The notes: generated from the letters alone by a model not told the origin. 64,000 nucleotides of DNA from Blautia wexlerae DSM 19850 (GCF_025148125.1 NZ_CP102267.1:4288501-4352500), one strand, 5' to 3'. Positions 32,646-40,665 are shown, numbered from the stretch's first letter. Program-made: numbers and translations.

Positions 32646-33395
32646 TTACTCTGGCACATCTACTGAATAACTTAGATTGTTTCCTCTCTTGTCGCTCTTT
32701 AAATCATCATAATACCATAGATACATCGTTCTGTCATATACATTGATTTCAATAACACCATCTGGCTTTTGACCTTCTACTTCTAATGAGTAAATTTCCT
32801 TATCATGTGCATAGCCAAAAACAAATCTGGTATCTGGATAATTTGGATTCAAGTCCTGTTGAAAATCACTTAATTTTAAAGATGAACGAATTAGTTCTGT
32901 AATATCAGATATAAGAATGCTATCCGCTTTAGTTGTAACCGGTGTAGCATTCATAAATGCATATTGTACACTTGCTTCCTCCACCTGTTTTTTGCAGCGT
33001 GCCATCACAAAACCTTGAACGGGATCGTTATCGCTTCCTGCCCGATAGAAAATAGTATCATACTGTTTGCCATTCCATATATGCAATATTTCATCAACAT
33101 GATTAAGAAAATCTTCTGGAACAGAAAATTCTTCATTTTCAGCATTCAAAGGAGAATTCAAAATAGCTTCTTCGACAGAACTATAATATATGAGTTCAGA
33201 ATCCTTTTTATCGTAATCACTCAAATTGAATTCGACATATGCATTGTCTTTATTGTCATCTTCCGGAACATAAGTATAACGACCATTTTCAATATGGTCA
33301 TCATAATCAACAAACAGTCCAATACATATCAGCGCTGCAAAAATCAAAAAAACTATTCCTACAATGATTAGCAATATTTTCAAAAATTTTTTCAT
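32646..33395 (-). CDS. Cassette gene 3: membrane-anchored exported protein
   Basis: 249 residues from ATG 33395. One N-terminal helix (KKFLKILLIIVGIVFLIFAAL) anchors a ~220-residue outside domain with acidic stretches (VEFNLSDYDKKDSELIYYSS) and aromatic ending MYLWYYDDL. Not recognised. It has its own promoter at 33429-33457, unlike the shared cassette promoter, but lies between two copies of the Mob leader repeat. Confidence 0.7.
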   Translation of the reverse strand: MKKFLKILLIIVGIVFLIFAALICIGLFVDYDDHIENGRYTYVPEDDNKDNAYVEFNLSDYDKKDSELIYYSSVEEAILNSPLNAENEEFSVPEDFLNHVDEILHIWNGKQYDTIFYRAGSDNDPVQGFVMARCKKQVEEASVQYAFMNATPVTTKADSILISDITELIRSSLKLSDFQQDLNPNYPDTRFVFGYAHDKEIYSLEVEGQKPDGVIEINVYDRTMYLWYYDDLKSDKRGNNLSYSVDVPE

Positions 33396-33428
33396 ACAAA
33401 AGTCCACCTTCTTGCTTCATTTCAGTAA

Positions 33429-33457
33429 ATTATATCATACCGATATGAACAATTCAA
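33429..33457 (-). promoter_or_regulatory. Promoter of cassette gene 3
   Basis: -35 TTGAAT (33452-33457), 17-bp spacer, -10 TATAAT (33429-33434). Confidence 0.6.
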
Positions 33458-33489
33458 TTCACGCTCTATCAAGTAGTTTTTTACTTACC

Positions 33490-33662
33490 TATAACGCACA
33501 TTTCCGCAAAATCCATAGTCTCCGATACTTTCCTCACAGGCGATATACAGTCGGAATTCTGTCAGCTCATGAAATAAGAAAAACCGACGCATGATCGCTT
33601 TACGCTCAATACATCGGTTTCTTTATCTGACCTTGACGGTCATATTCAGTTGTGGCAGATTA
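33490..33662 (-). repeat. Mob leader repeat, full copy A
   Basis: About 170 bp, more than 90% identical to copy B (34671-34832). The left part (CGCACATTTCCGCAAAATCC start) also matches part C (35576-35629) and the right part matches part D (32545-32631). It occupies the gap between cassette genes 3 and 4; no gene inside. Confidence 0.85.
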
Positions 33663-33711
33663 CAGGTAATCTACAAATTCCCCAAAACAAAATAGGATAT
33701 TTATTTTTATT

Positions 33712-34158
33712 CTATTCAACTACATACCCATATTCTGTGTGTGGTAAATACCTTACAGTTATCTTATCTCCTAAATCGCTACCTGTTCCCCAATATTTTA
33801 ATGAATGTTCTTCTCCAGTTTTCTCATCTCTAATATGTATTCTTCTTTCACTATTAGAGTTTTCTCCTGACATTGCACCTTGTGTAACTTCTCCGGTAAC
33901 TTCAACTAAATTGTTAGATAGTAAATAAGGTATATCCAAGCAACAAGGAACAGTTATAAATATACCGAGAATCAATAACCCAACAACTGCCATCACATTG
34001 ATTATTTTTTCCCATTTTTGATATTTTATTTTTTCTTCTTCATTGACAGCCTTTCGTTTTATAAACTTCCCATTTTTCTTTCTATGCAATACATACATAA
34101 TTAAGACTATAAATGATACTATAATCACTCCAAAAGTTCTAAACATCAATAATGCCAT
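33712..34158 (-). CDS. Cassette gene 4: paralogue of cassette gene 1
   Basis: 148 residues: two helices (about 7-27 and 55-75), then an outside domain with DIPYLLSNNLVEVTGEVTQG, NSERRIHIRDEKTGEE and the ending RYLPHTEYGYVVE. Shares the SERR and YLPHTxYG marks with 29604-30074 though overall identity is low, so they are divergent members of one family. AAAGGAG upstream. Read with cassette gene 5, 28 nt before it. Confidence 0.75.
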   Translation of the reverse strand: MALLMFRTFGVIIVSFIVLIMYVLHRKKNGKFIKRKAVNEEEKIKYQKWEKIINVMAVVGLLILGIFITVPCCLDIPYLLSNNLVEVTGEVTQGAMSGENSNSERRIHIRDEKTGEEHSLKYWGTGSDLGDKITVRYLPHTEYGYVVE

Positions 34159-34186
34159 AAATTTGTACTCCTTTCAAAGCGACACG

Positions 34187-34567
34187 CTATTTATTAACAG
34201 CTTTATCAGCTAATCTTTTATCTCCCCATGGCGTTTTCAGCATAGGCTCATTATCAATAATTCCTGCTCTTAAAATTTCAAGGGGTTTTTCTAATTGTAA
34301 GATGTTTTTATTATCTATAATAATAGCAGTTTGAAATTCCTCAAAACTTTCAAAAACTCTGTCTTGAAATATAAAAGATATATTTTCTTTACATTCCTCT
34401 GCGTTAGCAGGTAAAACACAGGAACCCATCACATATTTTTTCTCATTATAGGAAAACTCAATAAGAGTAAAAGCCATATCATTATCATAATCAGACTTGA
34501 TAATTTCCATTAGATCTTTTGCTTCAATAATGAGCGTTGGCTTTTCATTTTTCTTAAAACCAAACAT
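34187..34567 (-). CDS. Cassette gene 5: small cytoplasmic protein
   Basis: 126 residues from ATG 34567 (GGAGGTG upstream). No signal or membrane helix. Alternating strands (PTLIIEAKDLMEII, FTLIEFSYNEKKYVMGS) and a helix followed by LQLEKPLEILRAGIIDNEPML. Not recognised. First gene after the cassette promoter at 34606-34634; with gene 4 it forms the only two-gene cassette. Confidence 0.65.
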   Translation of the reverse strand: MFGFKKNEKPTLIIEAKDLMEIIKSDYDNDMAFTLIEFSYNEKKYVMGSCVLPANAEECKENISFIFQDRVFESFEEFQTAIIIDNKNILQLEKPLEILRAGIIDNEPMLKTPWGDKRLADKAVNK

Positions 34568-34605
34568 GAATAACACCTCCAAGAATTAACTTTATCTTAT
34601 TTTTC

Positions 34606-34634
34606 ATTATACTTCATCAACTTAACGAATGGAA
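34606..34634 (-). promoter_or_regulatory. Cassette promoter, copy 3
   Basis: -35 TTCCAT (34629-34634), spacer TCGTTAAGTTGATGAAG, -10 TATAAT (34606-34611). Confidence 0.8.
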
Positions 34635-34670
34635 GAAAAATTTGTGTGCAGAGTTCCTGTTCAAGCCTTG

Positions 34671-34832
34671 TAACGCGCATTTATGCAAAATCCATAGTCA
34701 CCGATACTTTCCTCACGGGTGATATACAGTCGGAATTCTGTCAGCTCATGAAATAAGAAAAACCGACGCATGATCGCTTTACGCTCAATACATCGGTTTC
34801 TTCATCTGACCTTGACGGTCATATTCAGTTGT
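34671..34832 (-). repeat. Mob leader repeat, full copy B
   Basis: Full-length copy between cassettes 5 and 6, with the AAACCGA/TCGGTTT terminator. Its outer ~20 bp (GAGTTCCTGTTCAAGCC) are shared with the sequence before part C. Confidence 0.85.
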
Positions 34833-34860
34833 CTAACATCGTACTGTTATAAAATCTATG

Positions 34861-35430
34861 TCATTTACGATTTTTCTTATGCTGATTTGCCCAGTAAGAT
34901 TTTACAGGGATTCTTCTTCTTTTTATGTCCTCCATAAATTCTTCTTTGTCAATATTACTATCAATGGTAAATAATTTTTCTCCATTTACATATACACGCA
35001 TAGAACCTTTCTTTCTCTCGCAATAGGTAATATCTTCAAAGTGAAAAGTTCTCTTTCTTCCAGAAGTTGAACGCCATGTGATTTCATCTCCGTTCACTTC
35101 CAGTTTCCACATAATCATGTTCAATGAGCCGATTAAAGAAACAATAAAGAAAATACTAAAACCAATTGGTGGCAATAAATCATCTTGTTGAATAGCACTG
35201 GCTACCGTAGCTCCCCCAAAAAGAAACACCGCCAATACAAAAAACATAGTAAGTACTTTTTCGGTTTTTATTATATAATGCGTCCTAATTATTCCCTTTT
35301 TCTGTTCTTCCTCTCGTTCTTTAGCTCTCTTTTGTTGAAGATTTACAAGATATTTCAAAAGAAGAAGTACAACTAAATAGGGACCTATTTGTGTAATTAT
35401 ATTCAAACACATTCGTAAAAAATTATTCAT
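34861..35430 (-). CDS. Cassette gene 6: DUF6560-like membrane protein
   Basis: 189 residues. Helix 1 at about 12-30, helices 2 and 3 at about 58-78 and 88-108, then a PH-like tail (KLEVNGDEITWRSTSGRKRTFHFEDITYCERK, MRVYVNGEKLFTIDSN). This matches DUF6560 as I recall it. ATG 35430 has GGAGGG upstream. Driven by the cassette promoter at 35509-35537. Confidence 0.75.
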   Translation of the reverse strand: MNNFLRMCLNIITQIGPYLVVLLLLKYLVNLQQKRAKEREEEQKKGIIRTHYIIKTEKVLTMFFVLAVFLFGGATVASAIQQDDLLPPIGFSIFFIVSLIGSLNMIMWKLEVNGDEITWRSTSGRKRTFHFEDITYCERKKGSMRVYVNGEKLFTIDSNIDKEEFMEDIKRRRIPVKSYWANQHKKNRK

Positions 35431-35508
35431 TTTTGCCCTCCATAGTTCCAGCTATATAAAAATGATTGTTTGAAATCGAGTATTAAAAACCTCAATTTTT
35501 CATATCTC

Positions 35509-35537
35509 ATTATACTTCATCAACTTAAAGAATGGAA
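35509..35537 (-). promoter_or_regulatory. Cassette promoter, copy 4
   Basis: -35 TTCCAT (35532-35537), spacer TCTTTAAGTTGATGAAG, -10 TATAAT (35509-35514). Confidence 0.8.
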
Positions 35538-35575
35538 GAAAAAATTTTGTGTACAGAGTTCCTGTTCAAGCCTTG

Positions 35576-35629
35576 TAACGCACATTTCCGCAAAATCCAT
35601 AGTCCCCGATACTTTCCTCACAGGCGATA
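35576..35629 (-). repeat. Mob leader repeat, part C (distal half)
   Basis: Matches the left half of copies A and B and then stops at CAGGCGATA. Together with part D it would rebuild one uninterrupted leader, which suggests that cassettes 3-6 were inserted or duplicated into it. Confidence 0.75.
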
Positions 35630-35694
35630 GGCAACGGTCAAAACATCAGGTCTGCACCTGACATTTTAACCGCATATCAGCCCTGATTATCACA

Positions 35695-35985
35695 TTATCC
35701 CTGCTGGCTGTTCAGCCCATGCTTTTTCGCATATTCGCTGGCTTTCTGTCTGCGTTCCTCACTGTAAGGCGGCAGGAAACGGATAGACAGACGGGACTTT
35801 GCCAGCTCATAAGAAACACCGCCTTGAACATTGGATTTTTCCAGTCGGCAAAGGTCAGGGTACTTCTTAGCAAAAGCAGCCAACCTCTTTTTCAATCCGG
35901 CGTTGTGGGTGTAGATATTTGCCTTGTCCTCGCCCTCATTAAAGAGAACGATTGTTTCTTTCTCAATCTTCGTCAGTCTCGTCAT
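35695..35985 (-). CDS. Conserved transposon protein, paralogue of ICE2 57591-57872
   Basis: 96 residues: LTKIEKETIVLFNEGEDKANIYTHNAGLKKRLAAFAKKYPD and the ending RFLPPYSEERRQKASEYAKKHG. The ICE2 protein directly after topB has the same plan (LTPIEQETILLYNQAED, VYTHDRKLMEKLTRL, VREPYSNQRRKAASERAK). Probably a small nucleic-acid-binding or regulatory protein; no activity known. Overlaps the neighbouring gene start-to-stop by 23 nt. Confidence 0.75.
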   Translation of the reverse strand: MTRLTKIEKETIVLFNEGEDKANIYTHNAGLKKRLAAFAKKYPDLCRLEKSNVQGGVSYELAKSRLSIRFLPPYSEERRQKASEYAKKHGLNSQQG

Positions 35986-36211
35986 AGCAGCCCTCCCTAT
36001 GGTTTTTCAACACACGCAGCTTGCAGTAAAAGCAGCGATACCACCTTTCAACACCCTCAGCACTCAGCTTGACGGAAAGCATATAAAACAGCTTCTTCGC
36101 CACTGGATCGGGTGCAAGGGCAGCTACCATACGCAAACGCTCGACAGTTGCTTTCAGGTTCGGACAGCCAAAGGCATAAAGGGCTTCCATTTCATTCCGG
36201 TTCATCTTCAT
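35963..36211 (-). CDS. Conserved transposon protein (82 aa)
   Basis: From ATG 36211 (AAGGAGG 8 nt upstream), 82 residues: NEMEALYAFGCPNLKATVERLRMVAALAPDPVAKKLF, then GVERWYRCFYCKLRVLKNHRE. Helical; resembles small proteins that accompany TnpV in clostridial elements. The leader holds a perfect 8-bp hairpin (36245-36279) followed by TTTT, like the other backbone genes. Confidence 0.7.
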   Translation of the reverse strand: MKMNRNEMEALYAFGCPNLKATVERLRMVAALAPDPVAKKLFYMLSVKLSAEGVERWYRCFYCKLRVLKNHREGCYDETDED

Positions 36212-36240
36212 TGTGTTTTCCTCCTTAAAGTTTGATAAAT

Positions 36241-36280
36241 GAAAAGCGACAGACACTTCATAAGGAAATACCTGTCGCTT
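36241..36280 (-). terminator. Leader hairpin before 35963-36211
   Basis: Stem AGCGACAG/CTGTCGCT, 19-nt loop, then TTTTCATTT on the minus strand and AAGGAGG a little further. Could end tnpV transcription or attenuate the next gene. Confidence 0.6.
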
Positions 36281-36320
36281 CGTTTACGATACAAATTTGT
36301 TGGTTTTGGACTTGATAAAA

Positions 36321-36704
36321 TCAGCAGTAAATCATTTCCTGTCTGATGATTTCTTCGGCTCGGTTACGGATAGAGTTCATGGACTGTACCCACAACATCT
36401 GATTGTCTGCTTTCATGGTTTCGGTCACGCCCTCGGCTTGTTTCATCTGCTCAATGATAAGGCTGCACCTTTCCGTTGCCTGTTCGTCCAGGTCAGCAAG
36501 GTAAGTATGCAGTTCGCCGGATAAACAGAGGGCAGAGAACCTTGTAGGGCGGTACTGCTCCAAATATGTCCTGTGCAGTCTGCCCCACATACCGATAGGG
36601 CGGTGTTCCTCCGGTAGCTTCAAGTCCGGCACATAGTAATCGCCCACAAGAACATAGTCCAGACCGTTGCTTTTGTCATGGATTCGTGATTTCAATTCTG
36701 TCAT
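36321..36704 (-). CDS. tnpV: TnpV-family transposon-encoded protein
   Basis: 127 residues: GLDYVLVGDYYVPDLKLPEEHRPIGMWGRLHRTYLEQYRP is the TnpV signature (YxxPDLxLPE...GxxGRxRxxYLxxHRP), followed by a helical half (ERCSLIIEQMKQAEGVTETMKADN). The start overlaps the tnpX stop by 4 nt. A second TnpV is at 61982-62338 in ICE2. Function in Tn4451 unknown. Confidence 0.88.
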   Translation of the reverse strand: MTELKSRIHDKSNGLDYVLVGDYYVPDLKLPEEHRPIGMWGRLHRTYLEQYRPTRFSALCLSGELHTYLADLDEQATERCSLIIEQMKQAEGVTETMKADNQMLWVQSMNSIRNRAEEIIRQEMIYC

Positions 36705-38221
36705 GCTATTTTTTCTCCTTTCACTTTTTGCCGATTTGATTTGCTTGTGACGTTCTGTTCAACACACACATTGCTATCAGAACTTTTTTCTTCTGCTATA
36801 CGCTCATGCTCCGCAAATTCTTTTGATTTCTCACGAATCTTTTTCATATACTTACGATTGGATTCTCGTTTTCTGCGAAGTCGTTCCGCCTCTTTTTCAG
36901 CAGCAATCCTTTCTTCCTCTGTTGGTTCATGCTGCTCCACAGGTACTTGAAATTGCCCGACATAGTTAAGATATATCTCCACCTCTGTGGTGCGGTCTGC
37001 ACCTTTTCCTTGTGGCTCGTGAACCAGAATTTTGTCGATAAATTCATTTATCATGGCAGGAGTAAGTTCTGTAATATTCTCATACTTTTTAACCAGCTTT
37101 AGAAAACGCTCCACATTATTTTGACCGCCTATAATCCGTTGCATATCAGCGGTGTCAGTCTCAATAATCTTGTTCAGCTCGTTCTGCTCATTTTCATAAT
37201 CAGTAAGCATACTCTGAAAAAGTCTGTCCGGCAATCTTCCAATCACATTATCTTCATAGATTTTCCTGATAAGCATATCCAGTTCGTGAACTCGCTTCTG
37301 ATTTCTTTCAATGCGGTTTTTTACAGTTTCAGAAACAGCAATATCTTTCATCGCCGATTCTTCTTGCAGAGAATAAACAAACTCCCGCTCATTCAAAGAA
37401 ACATAATGGCAAGTCTCCTGTATGGTTTTCAGAATGATGCTTTTAAGTGCTTTTGTTGAAATATGGTGGCAAGTACAATGCCGGTCATATCTCTGACAAC
37501 CCAGATTATATGTGGAACATTCATAACAATCTGCCGGATTGGAATGACTTGTCCTTTTTTCGCCTTTGGCAGTATAGTATATTCTTTCTCGCCCTTTCCG
37601 CTGCCTGTGATTATACATCGGCGCACCACAATCAGCACAGTAAATCTTTCCGGTCAGAACATTAGGCTCGCCCATAGGATCGGCTTTTCTTACATTCTGT
37701 CTTAACTTTTGAGCAAGCAGCCATGTTTCTTCATCGACAATAGGCTCTTGTGTATCATCAAAAACCACCCAATCTTCCTTGTCTGCCCTTTTCGTCTTTT
37801 TGTCCTTATAGGAATTTTTGAATGTCCTGAAGTTGACAGTCTTTCCAATATACTCTGGTCGGGCAATCAGAGTAGTAACCTGATTTCCTCGCCACATATA
37901 CGGATTTTCTTTGTCATAGTTGCTTGCATGATTTCCAAGTCCCTTTTTTCCAAGATAATAAGACGGTCTTTCTATTTTTTCTTCTGAAAGTTCTCTTGCT
38001 ATCTGATAAGGTCCTTTTCCCTCAATAGTCATGCGATAAATTCTGCGGACTACTTCAGCAGCTTCTTCATCAATAATCCAATGGTCGGGGTTTTCGGGGT
38101 CTTTCAAATAGCCGTATGGTGGGATATTACTTGTATGAGCGTTGCCGGAAGAACCTCTGGATTTCAGTACAGCTTTAATTTTCTTACTTGTGTCCCTGAC
38201 AAACCACTCATTGAACAGAGG
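36701..38221 (-). pseudogene. tnpX: TnpX-like large serine recombinase, catalytic domain missing
   Basis: The frame is open from 38221: LFNEWFVRDTSKKIKAVLKSR, then the Recombinase domain (PPYGYLKDPENPDHWIID), a zinc ribbon (CADCGAPMYNHRQ ... CSTYNLGCQRYDRHC) and a long coiled coil. The N-terminal resolvase domain with the catalytic serine (first ~130 residues) is absent; a TAA and ICE2 sequence begin at 38222. The missing part should lie beyond the far end of ICE2, so excision of ICE2 could restore the gene. Confidence 0.88.
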
Positions 38222-38345
38222 TTATTCGGGAAAGGGAAAGACAAACAAGCAGAAATCCAGTATTCATGCGGGTTTGTGGCGGGATGGCTCCCCAAAAGCT
38301 GAACACAAATAAGACAAGCAGCAATACAATCGCATATCGTTTCTC

Positions 38346-38384
38346 AGGGAGAATGTTGATTTACGTCACATTCTCCCTTTTTTT
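38346..38384 (+). terminator. Terminator/attenuator before parA
   Basis: Perfect 11-bp stem AGGGAGAATGT/ACATTCTCCCT followed by TTTTTTTA, 26 nt before the parA start. It lies between the element end and the first gene, so it may block read-through from flanking DNA. Confidence 0.75.
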
Positions 38385-38409
38385 ATTCCAGAAACGAGGT
38401 GATTGCAAA

Positions 38410-39231
38410 GTGAACACACAAATTATCGCCATCGCCAACCAGAAAGGCGGCGTTGGCAAGACAACGACCTGTGCCAACCTGGGGATCGGGCTGGCGCAGG
38501 CCGGACGAAAGGTGCTGCTGATCGACGGAGACCCGCAAGGCAGCCTGACCATCAGCCTGGGCCATCCCCAACCAGACAAGCTGCCCTTTACCCTGTCCGA
38601 CGCGATGGGCCGTATTCTGATGGATGAGCCGCTGCGACCCAGCGAGGGTATCCTGCACCACCCGGAGGGTGTTGACCTGATGCCTGCGGACATCCAGTTG
38701 TCTGGTATGGAGGTTTCTCTGGTGAACGCCATGAGCCGCGAGACCATCTTGCGGCAGTATCTGGACACCGTAAAGGGACAGTATTCCCATATCCTCATTG
38801 ATTGCCAGCCCTCTCTGGGGATGCTCACGGTCAATGCCCTGGCAGCCGCCAATAGGGTCATAATTCCCGTCCAGGCAGAGTATCTGCCCGCCAAGGGTTT
38901 GGAACAACTGCTCCAAACAGTAAATAAGGTGAAGCGGCAGATCAACCCAAAACTCCAGATTGACGGCATCCTGCTGACGATGGTGGACAACCGCACCAAC
39001 TTTGCCAAGGAGATCGCCGCCCTGATGCGGGAGACCTACGGCAGCAAAATCAAGGTGTTCGCCACCGAGATTCCCCATTCTGTTAGGGCAAAGGAAATCA
39101 GCGCCGAGGGCAAGAGCATTTTTGCCCATGACCCCGGCGGCAAGGTGGCTGAGAGCTACAAAAATCTGACGCAGGAGGTGACGAAACTTGAAAAGCAGCG
39201 CGAAAAAAGTAGAGCTGGCATCGGTAGATGA
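38410..39231 (+). CDS. parA: ParA/Soj-type ATPase
   Basis: 273 residues from GTG 38410. Deviant Walker A KGGVGKTT near residue 11-18, Walker A' (ILIDCQPSLGML) near 125, Walker B-like VIIPVQAEY. Partition ATPase that acts with the ParB encoded in overlap at 39188. In ICEs of this family it is thought to stabilise the excised circle. A longer frame to 38266 is leader. Confidence 0.9.
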   Translation: MNTQIIAIANQKGGVGKTTTCANLGIGLAQAGRKVLLIDGDPQGSLTISLGHPQPDKLPFTLSDAMGRILMDEPLRPSEGILHHPEGVDLMPADIQLSGMEVSLVNAMSRETILRQYLDTVKGQYSHILIDCQPSLGMLTVNALAAANRVIIPVQAEYLPAKGLEQLLQTVNKVKRQINPKLQIDGILLTMVDNRTNFAKEIAALMRETYGSKIKVFATEIPHSVRAKEISAEGKSIFAHDPGGKVAESYKNLTQEVTKLEKQREKSRAGIGR

Positions 39232-40123
39232 CCTGTTTTCTACCGAGGAAAGCCGTGCCGACGCACAGCGGGAACGGGTGTTGGAAATCCCGCTGTCTGA
39301 GCTGCACCCTTTTAAGAACCATCCGTTCAAAGTCAAGGATGATGAATCCATGATGGAAACTGCGGACAGTATCCGGCAGTATGGTGTGCTGGTTCCGGCG
39401 ATTGCAAGACCTGACCCGGATGGCGGCTATGAATTAGTAGCCGGACACAGGCGGCACAGGGCCAGTGAACTGGCGGATAAAGAAACCATGCCGGTCATTG
39501 TCCGGGATTTGGACGATGACGCTGCCACCATCATCATGGTGGACAGCAACTTGCAGCGTGAAAGCTTGCTCCCCAGCGAAAGGGCCTTTGCCTACAAGAT
39601 GAAGTTGGAGGCTATGAAACGGCAGGCTGGGAGACCTTCTAAAAATTCCGCCCAACTTGGGCGGAATTTCGATGGAAAGGAATCCAGAGAAATTTTGGCA
39701 GAACAGGTCGGCCAAAGCCGTAACCAGATTTCCCGCTATATCCGCCTAACCGAACTGATACCTGAACTGCTGGATATGGTGGATGAACGAAAAATCGCTC
39801 TCAATCCGGCCTATGAGCTGTCGTTCCTGAAAAAAGAGGAACAGGTGCAGCTTTTGGACGCGATGGACAGTGAACAAGCTACCCCTTCTCTCTCCCAGGC
39901 TCAGCGGCTCAAGAAATTCAGTCAGGAGGGGCATTTATCCATTGATGTGATGCGGGCCATCATGGGCGAGGAAAAGAAAAGCGATCTGGACAAGGTGACA
40001 TTCACCTCGGACACCCTGCGGAAGTATTTTCCCAAGAGCTACACGCCCCAGCGGATGCAGGAAACCATTATCAAGCTGCTGGAACAGTGGCAGAAAAAAC
40101 GCCAGAGAGATCAGGAACGATGA
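39188..40123 (+). CDS. parB: ParB/RepB-type partition protein
   Basis: 311 residues from TTG 39188 (GGAGG 9 nt upstream), overlapping parA by 44 nt. ParB N-terminal CTPase motifs IPLSELHPFKNHPFKV and ELVAGHRRHRASE, NLQRESLLPSERAFAYK, and an HTH with EQVGQSRNQISRYIRL. A C-terminal helical region follows. Binds parS-like sites (not identified) and may spread on DNA. Confidence 0.9.
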   Translation: MKSSAKKVELASVDDLFSTEESRADAQRERVLEIPLSELHPFKNHPFKVKDDESMMETADSIRQYGVLVPAIARPDPDGGYELVAGHRRHRASELADKETMPVIVRDLDDDAATIIMVDSNLQRESLLPSERAFAYKMKLEAMKRQAGRPSKNSAQLGRNFDGKESREILAEQVGQSRNQISRYIRLTELIPELLDMVDERKIALNPAYELSFLKKEEQVQLLDAMDSEQATPSLSQAQRLKKFSQEGHLSIDVMRAIMGEEKKSDLDKVTFTSDTLRKYFPKSYTPQRMQETIIKLLEQWQKKRQRDQER

Positions 40124-40135
40124 AAGGAGCTGCCT

Positions 40136-40411
40136 ATGAGGGATATTTCAGCCCGCGAGCTGAAAGGACACAACATTCTTGCCGTGGAGCGTTTTCAGGA
40201 TAACACCCGCCGGATGATTGAGTTTTCTGTCCTGCGTTCTTGTGCCTACGGCAGTCCCGGTGATGAAATGCGGCTGTTTCTTACGGAGGACGGCTATCAG
40301 GCCGCCCTCCTGAGCCAGCAGCGCCGGGAAATCAAAATCAAGCGTTACGCCCGTATCATCGAGGGACATATCCTCGATTTTAAGCCGGACAAGCGCCGCC
40401 GCCACTCATAA
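40136..40411 (+). CDS. Conserved ICE protein (91 aa)
   Basis: Begins MRDISARELKGHNILAVERFQDNTRRMIEFSVL and ends in a basic tail (KPDKRRRHS). GGAG lies upstream. Regularly placed after parB in Tn1549-like elements, as I recall; no function known. Confidence 0.7.
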   Translation: MRDISARELKGHNILAVERFQDNTRRMIEFSVLRSCAYGSPGDEMRLFLTEDGYQAALLSQQRREIKIKRYARIIEGHILDFKPDKRRRHS

Positions 40412-40443
40412 ACAAATCATTACTGCGAAAGGAAAGGATTGAA

Positions 40444-40629
40444 ATGTGTACTGTAAAGGAAATCCGGGAAGCAATCCGGGAGGATTGCCATTCCCAGCAT
40501 GATATGGAATCTATGGAGATTGACCGTGTTCTGCAAACTCTGCCATTCTCTCAGGGAAATGACCTGTTGGATAAACCGCCCATTCCCAAACGCCCCTACC
40601 GGCGCAGAAAAAGTGAACAAAACAGCTGA
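40444..40629 (+). CDS. Small conserved ICE protein (61 aa)
   Basis: 61 residues: VKEIREAIREDCHSQHDMESMEIDRVLQTL then a proline-rich basic tail KPPIPKRPYRRRKSEQ. AAAGGA upstream. A terminator follows at 40632. Function unknown. Confidence 0.6.
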   Translation: MCTVKEIREAIREDCHSQHDMESMEIDRVLQTLPFSQGNDLLDKPPIPKRPYRRRKSEQNS

Positions 40630-40631
40630 CT

Positions 40632-40665
40632 GCCACAATTCTTTTTACAGGATTGTGGCTTTTTT
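40632..40665 (+). terminator. Terminator after the partition operon
   Basis: Stem GCCACAAT/ATTGTGGC, 12-nt loop, then TTTTTTC. Confidence 0.8.

Larger units (their letters stand above)
13789..38221 (-). mobile_element. Tn4451-like mobilisable transposon with nested insertions
   Basis: On the minus strand the backbone runs: tnpX-type large serine recombinase (truncated), tnpV, two small genes, Mob/Pre relaxase (TnpZ-like), CHC2 primase, VapE-like helicase, tnpW. TnpX, TnpV, TnpZ (Mob/Pre) and TnpW are the known Tn4451 set. Its left end meets ICE1 topB at a GA dinucleotide (13788-13789), the known TnpX target. The other end is not in the window because ICE2 has entered tnpX. Inside it are an IS110 element, a second mobilisable element (17989-29588) and two arrays of small genes. 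Confidence 0.8.

Noticed and set aside
32545..35629. Integron attC-type cassette array
   Set aside because: No tyrosine integron integrase beside it, and the repeats are 160-230 bp copies of leader DNA rather than attC hairpins; each gene also has its own promoter.
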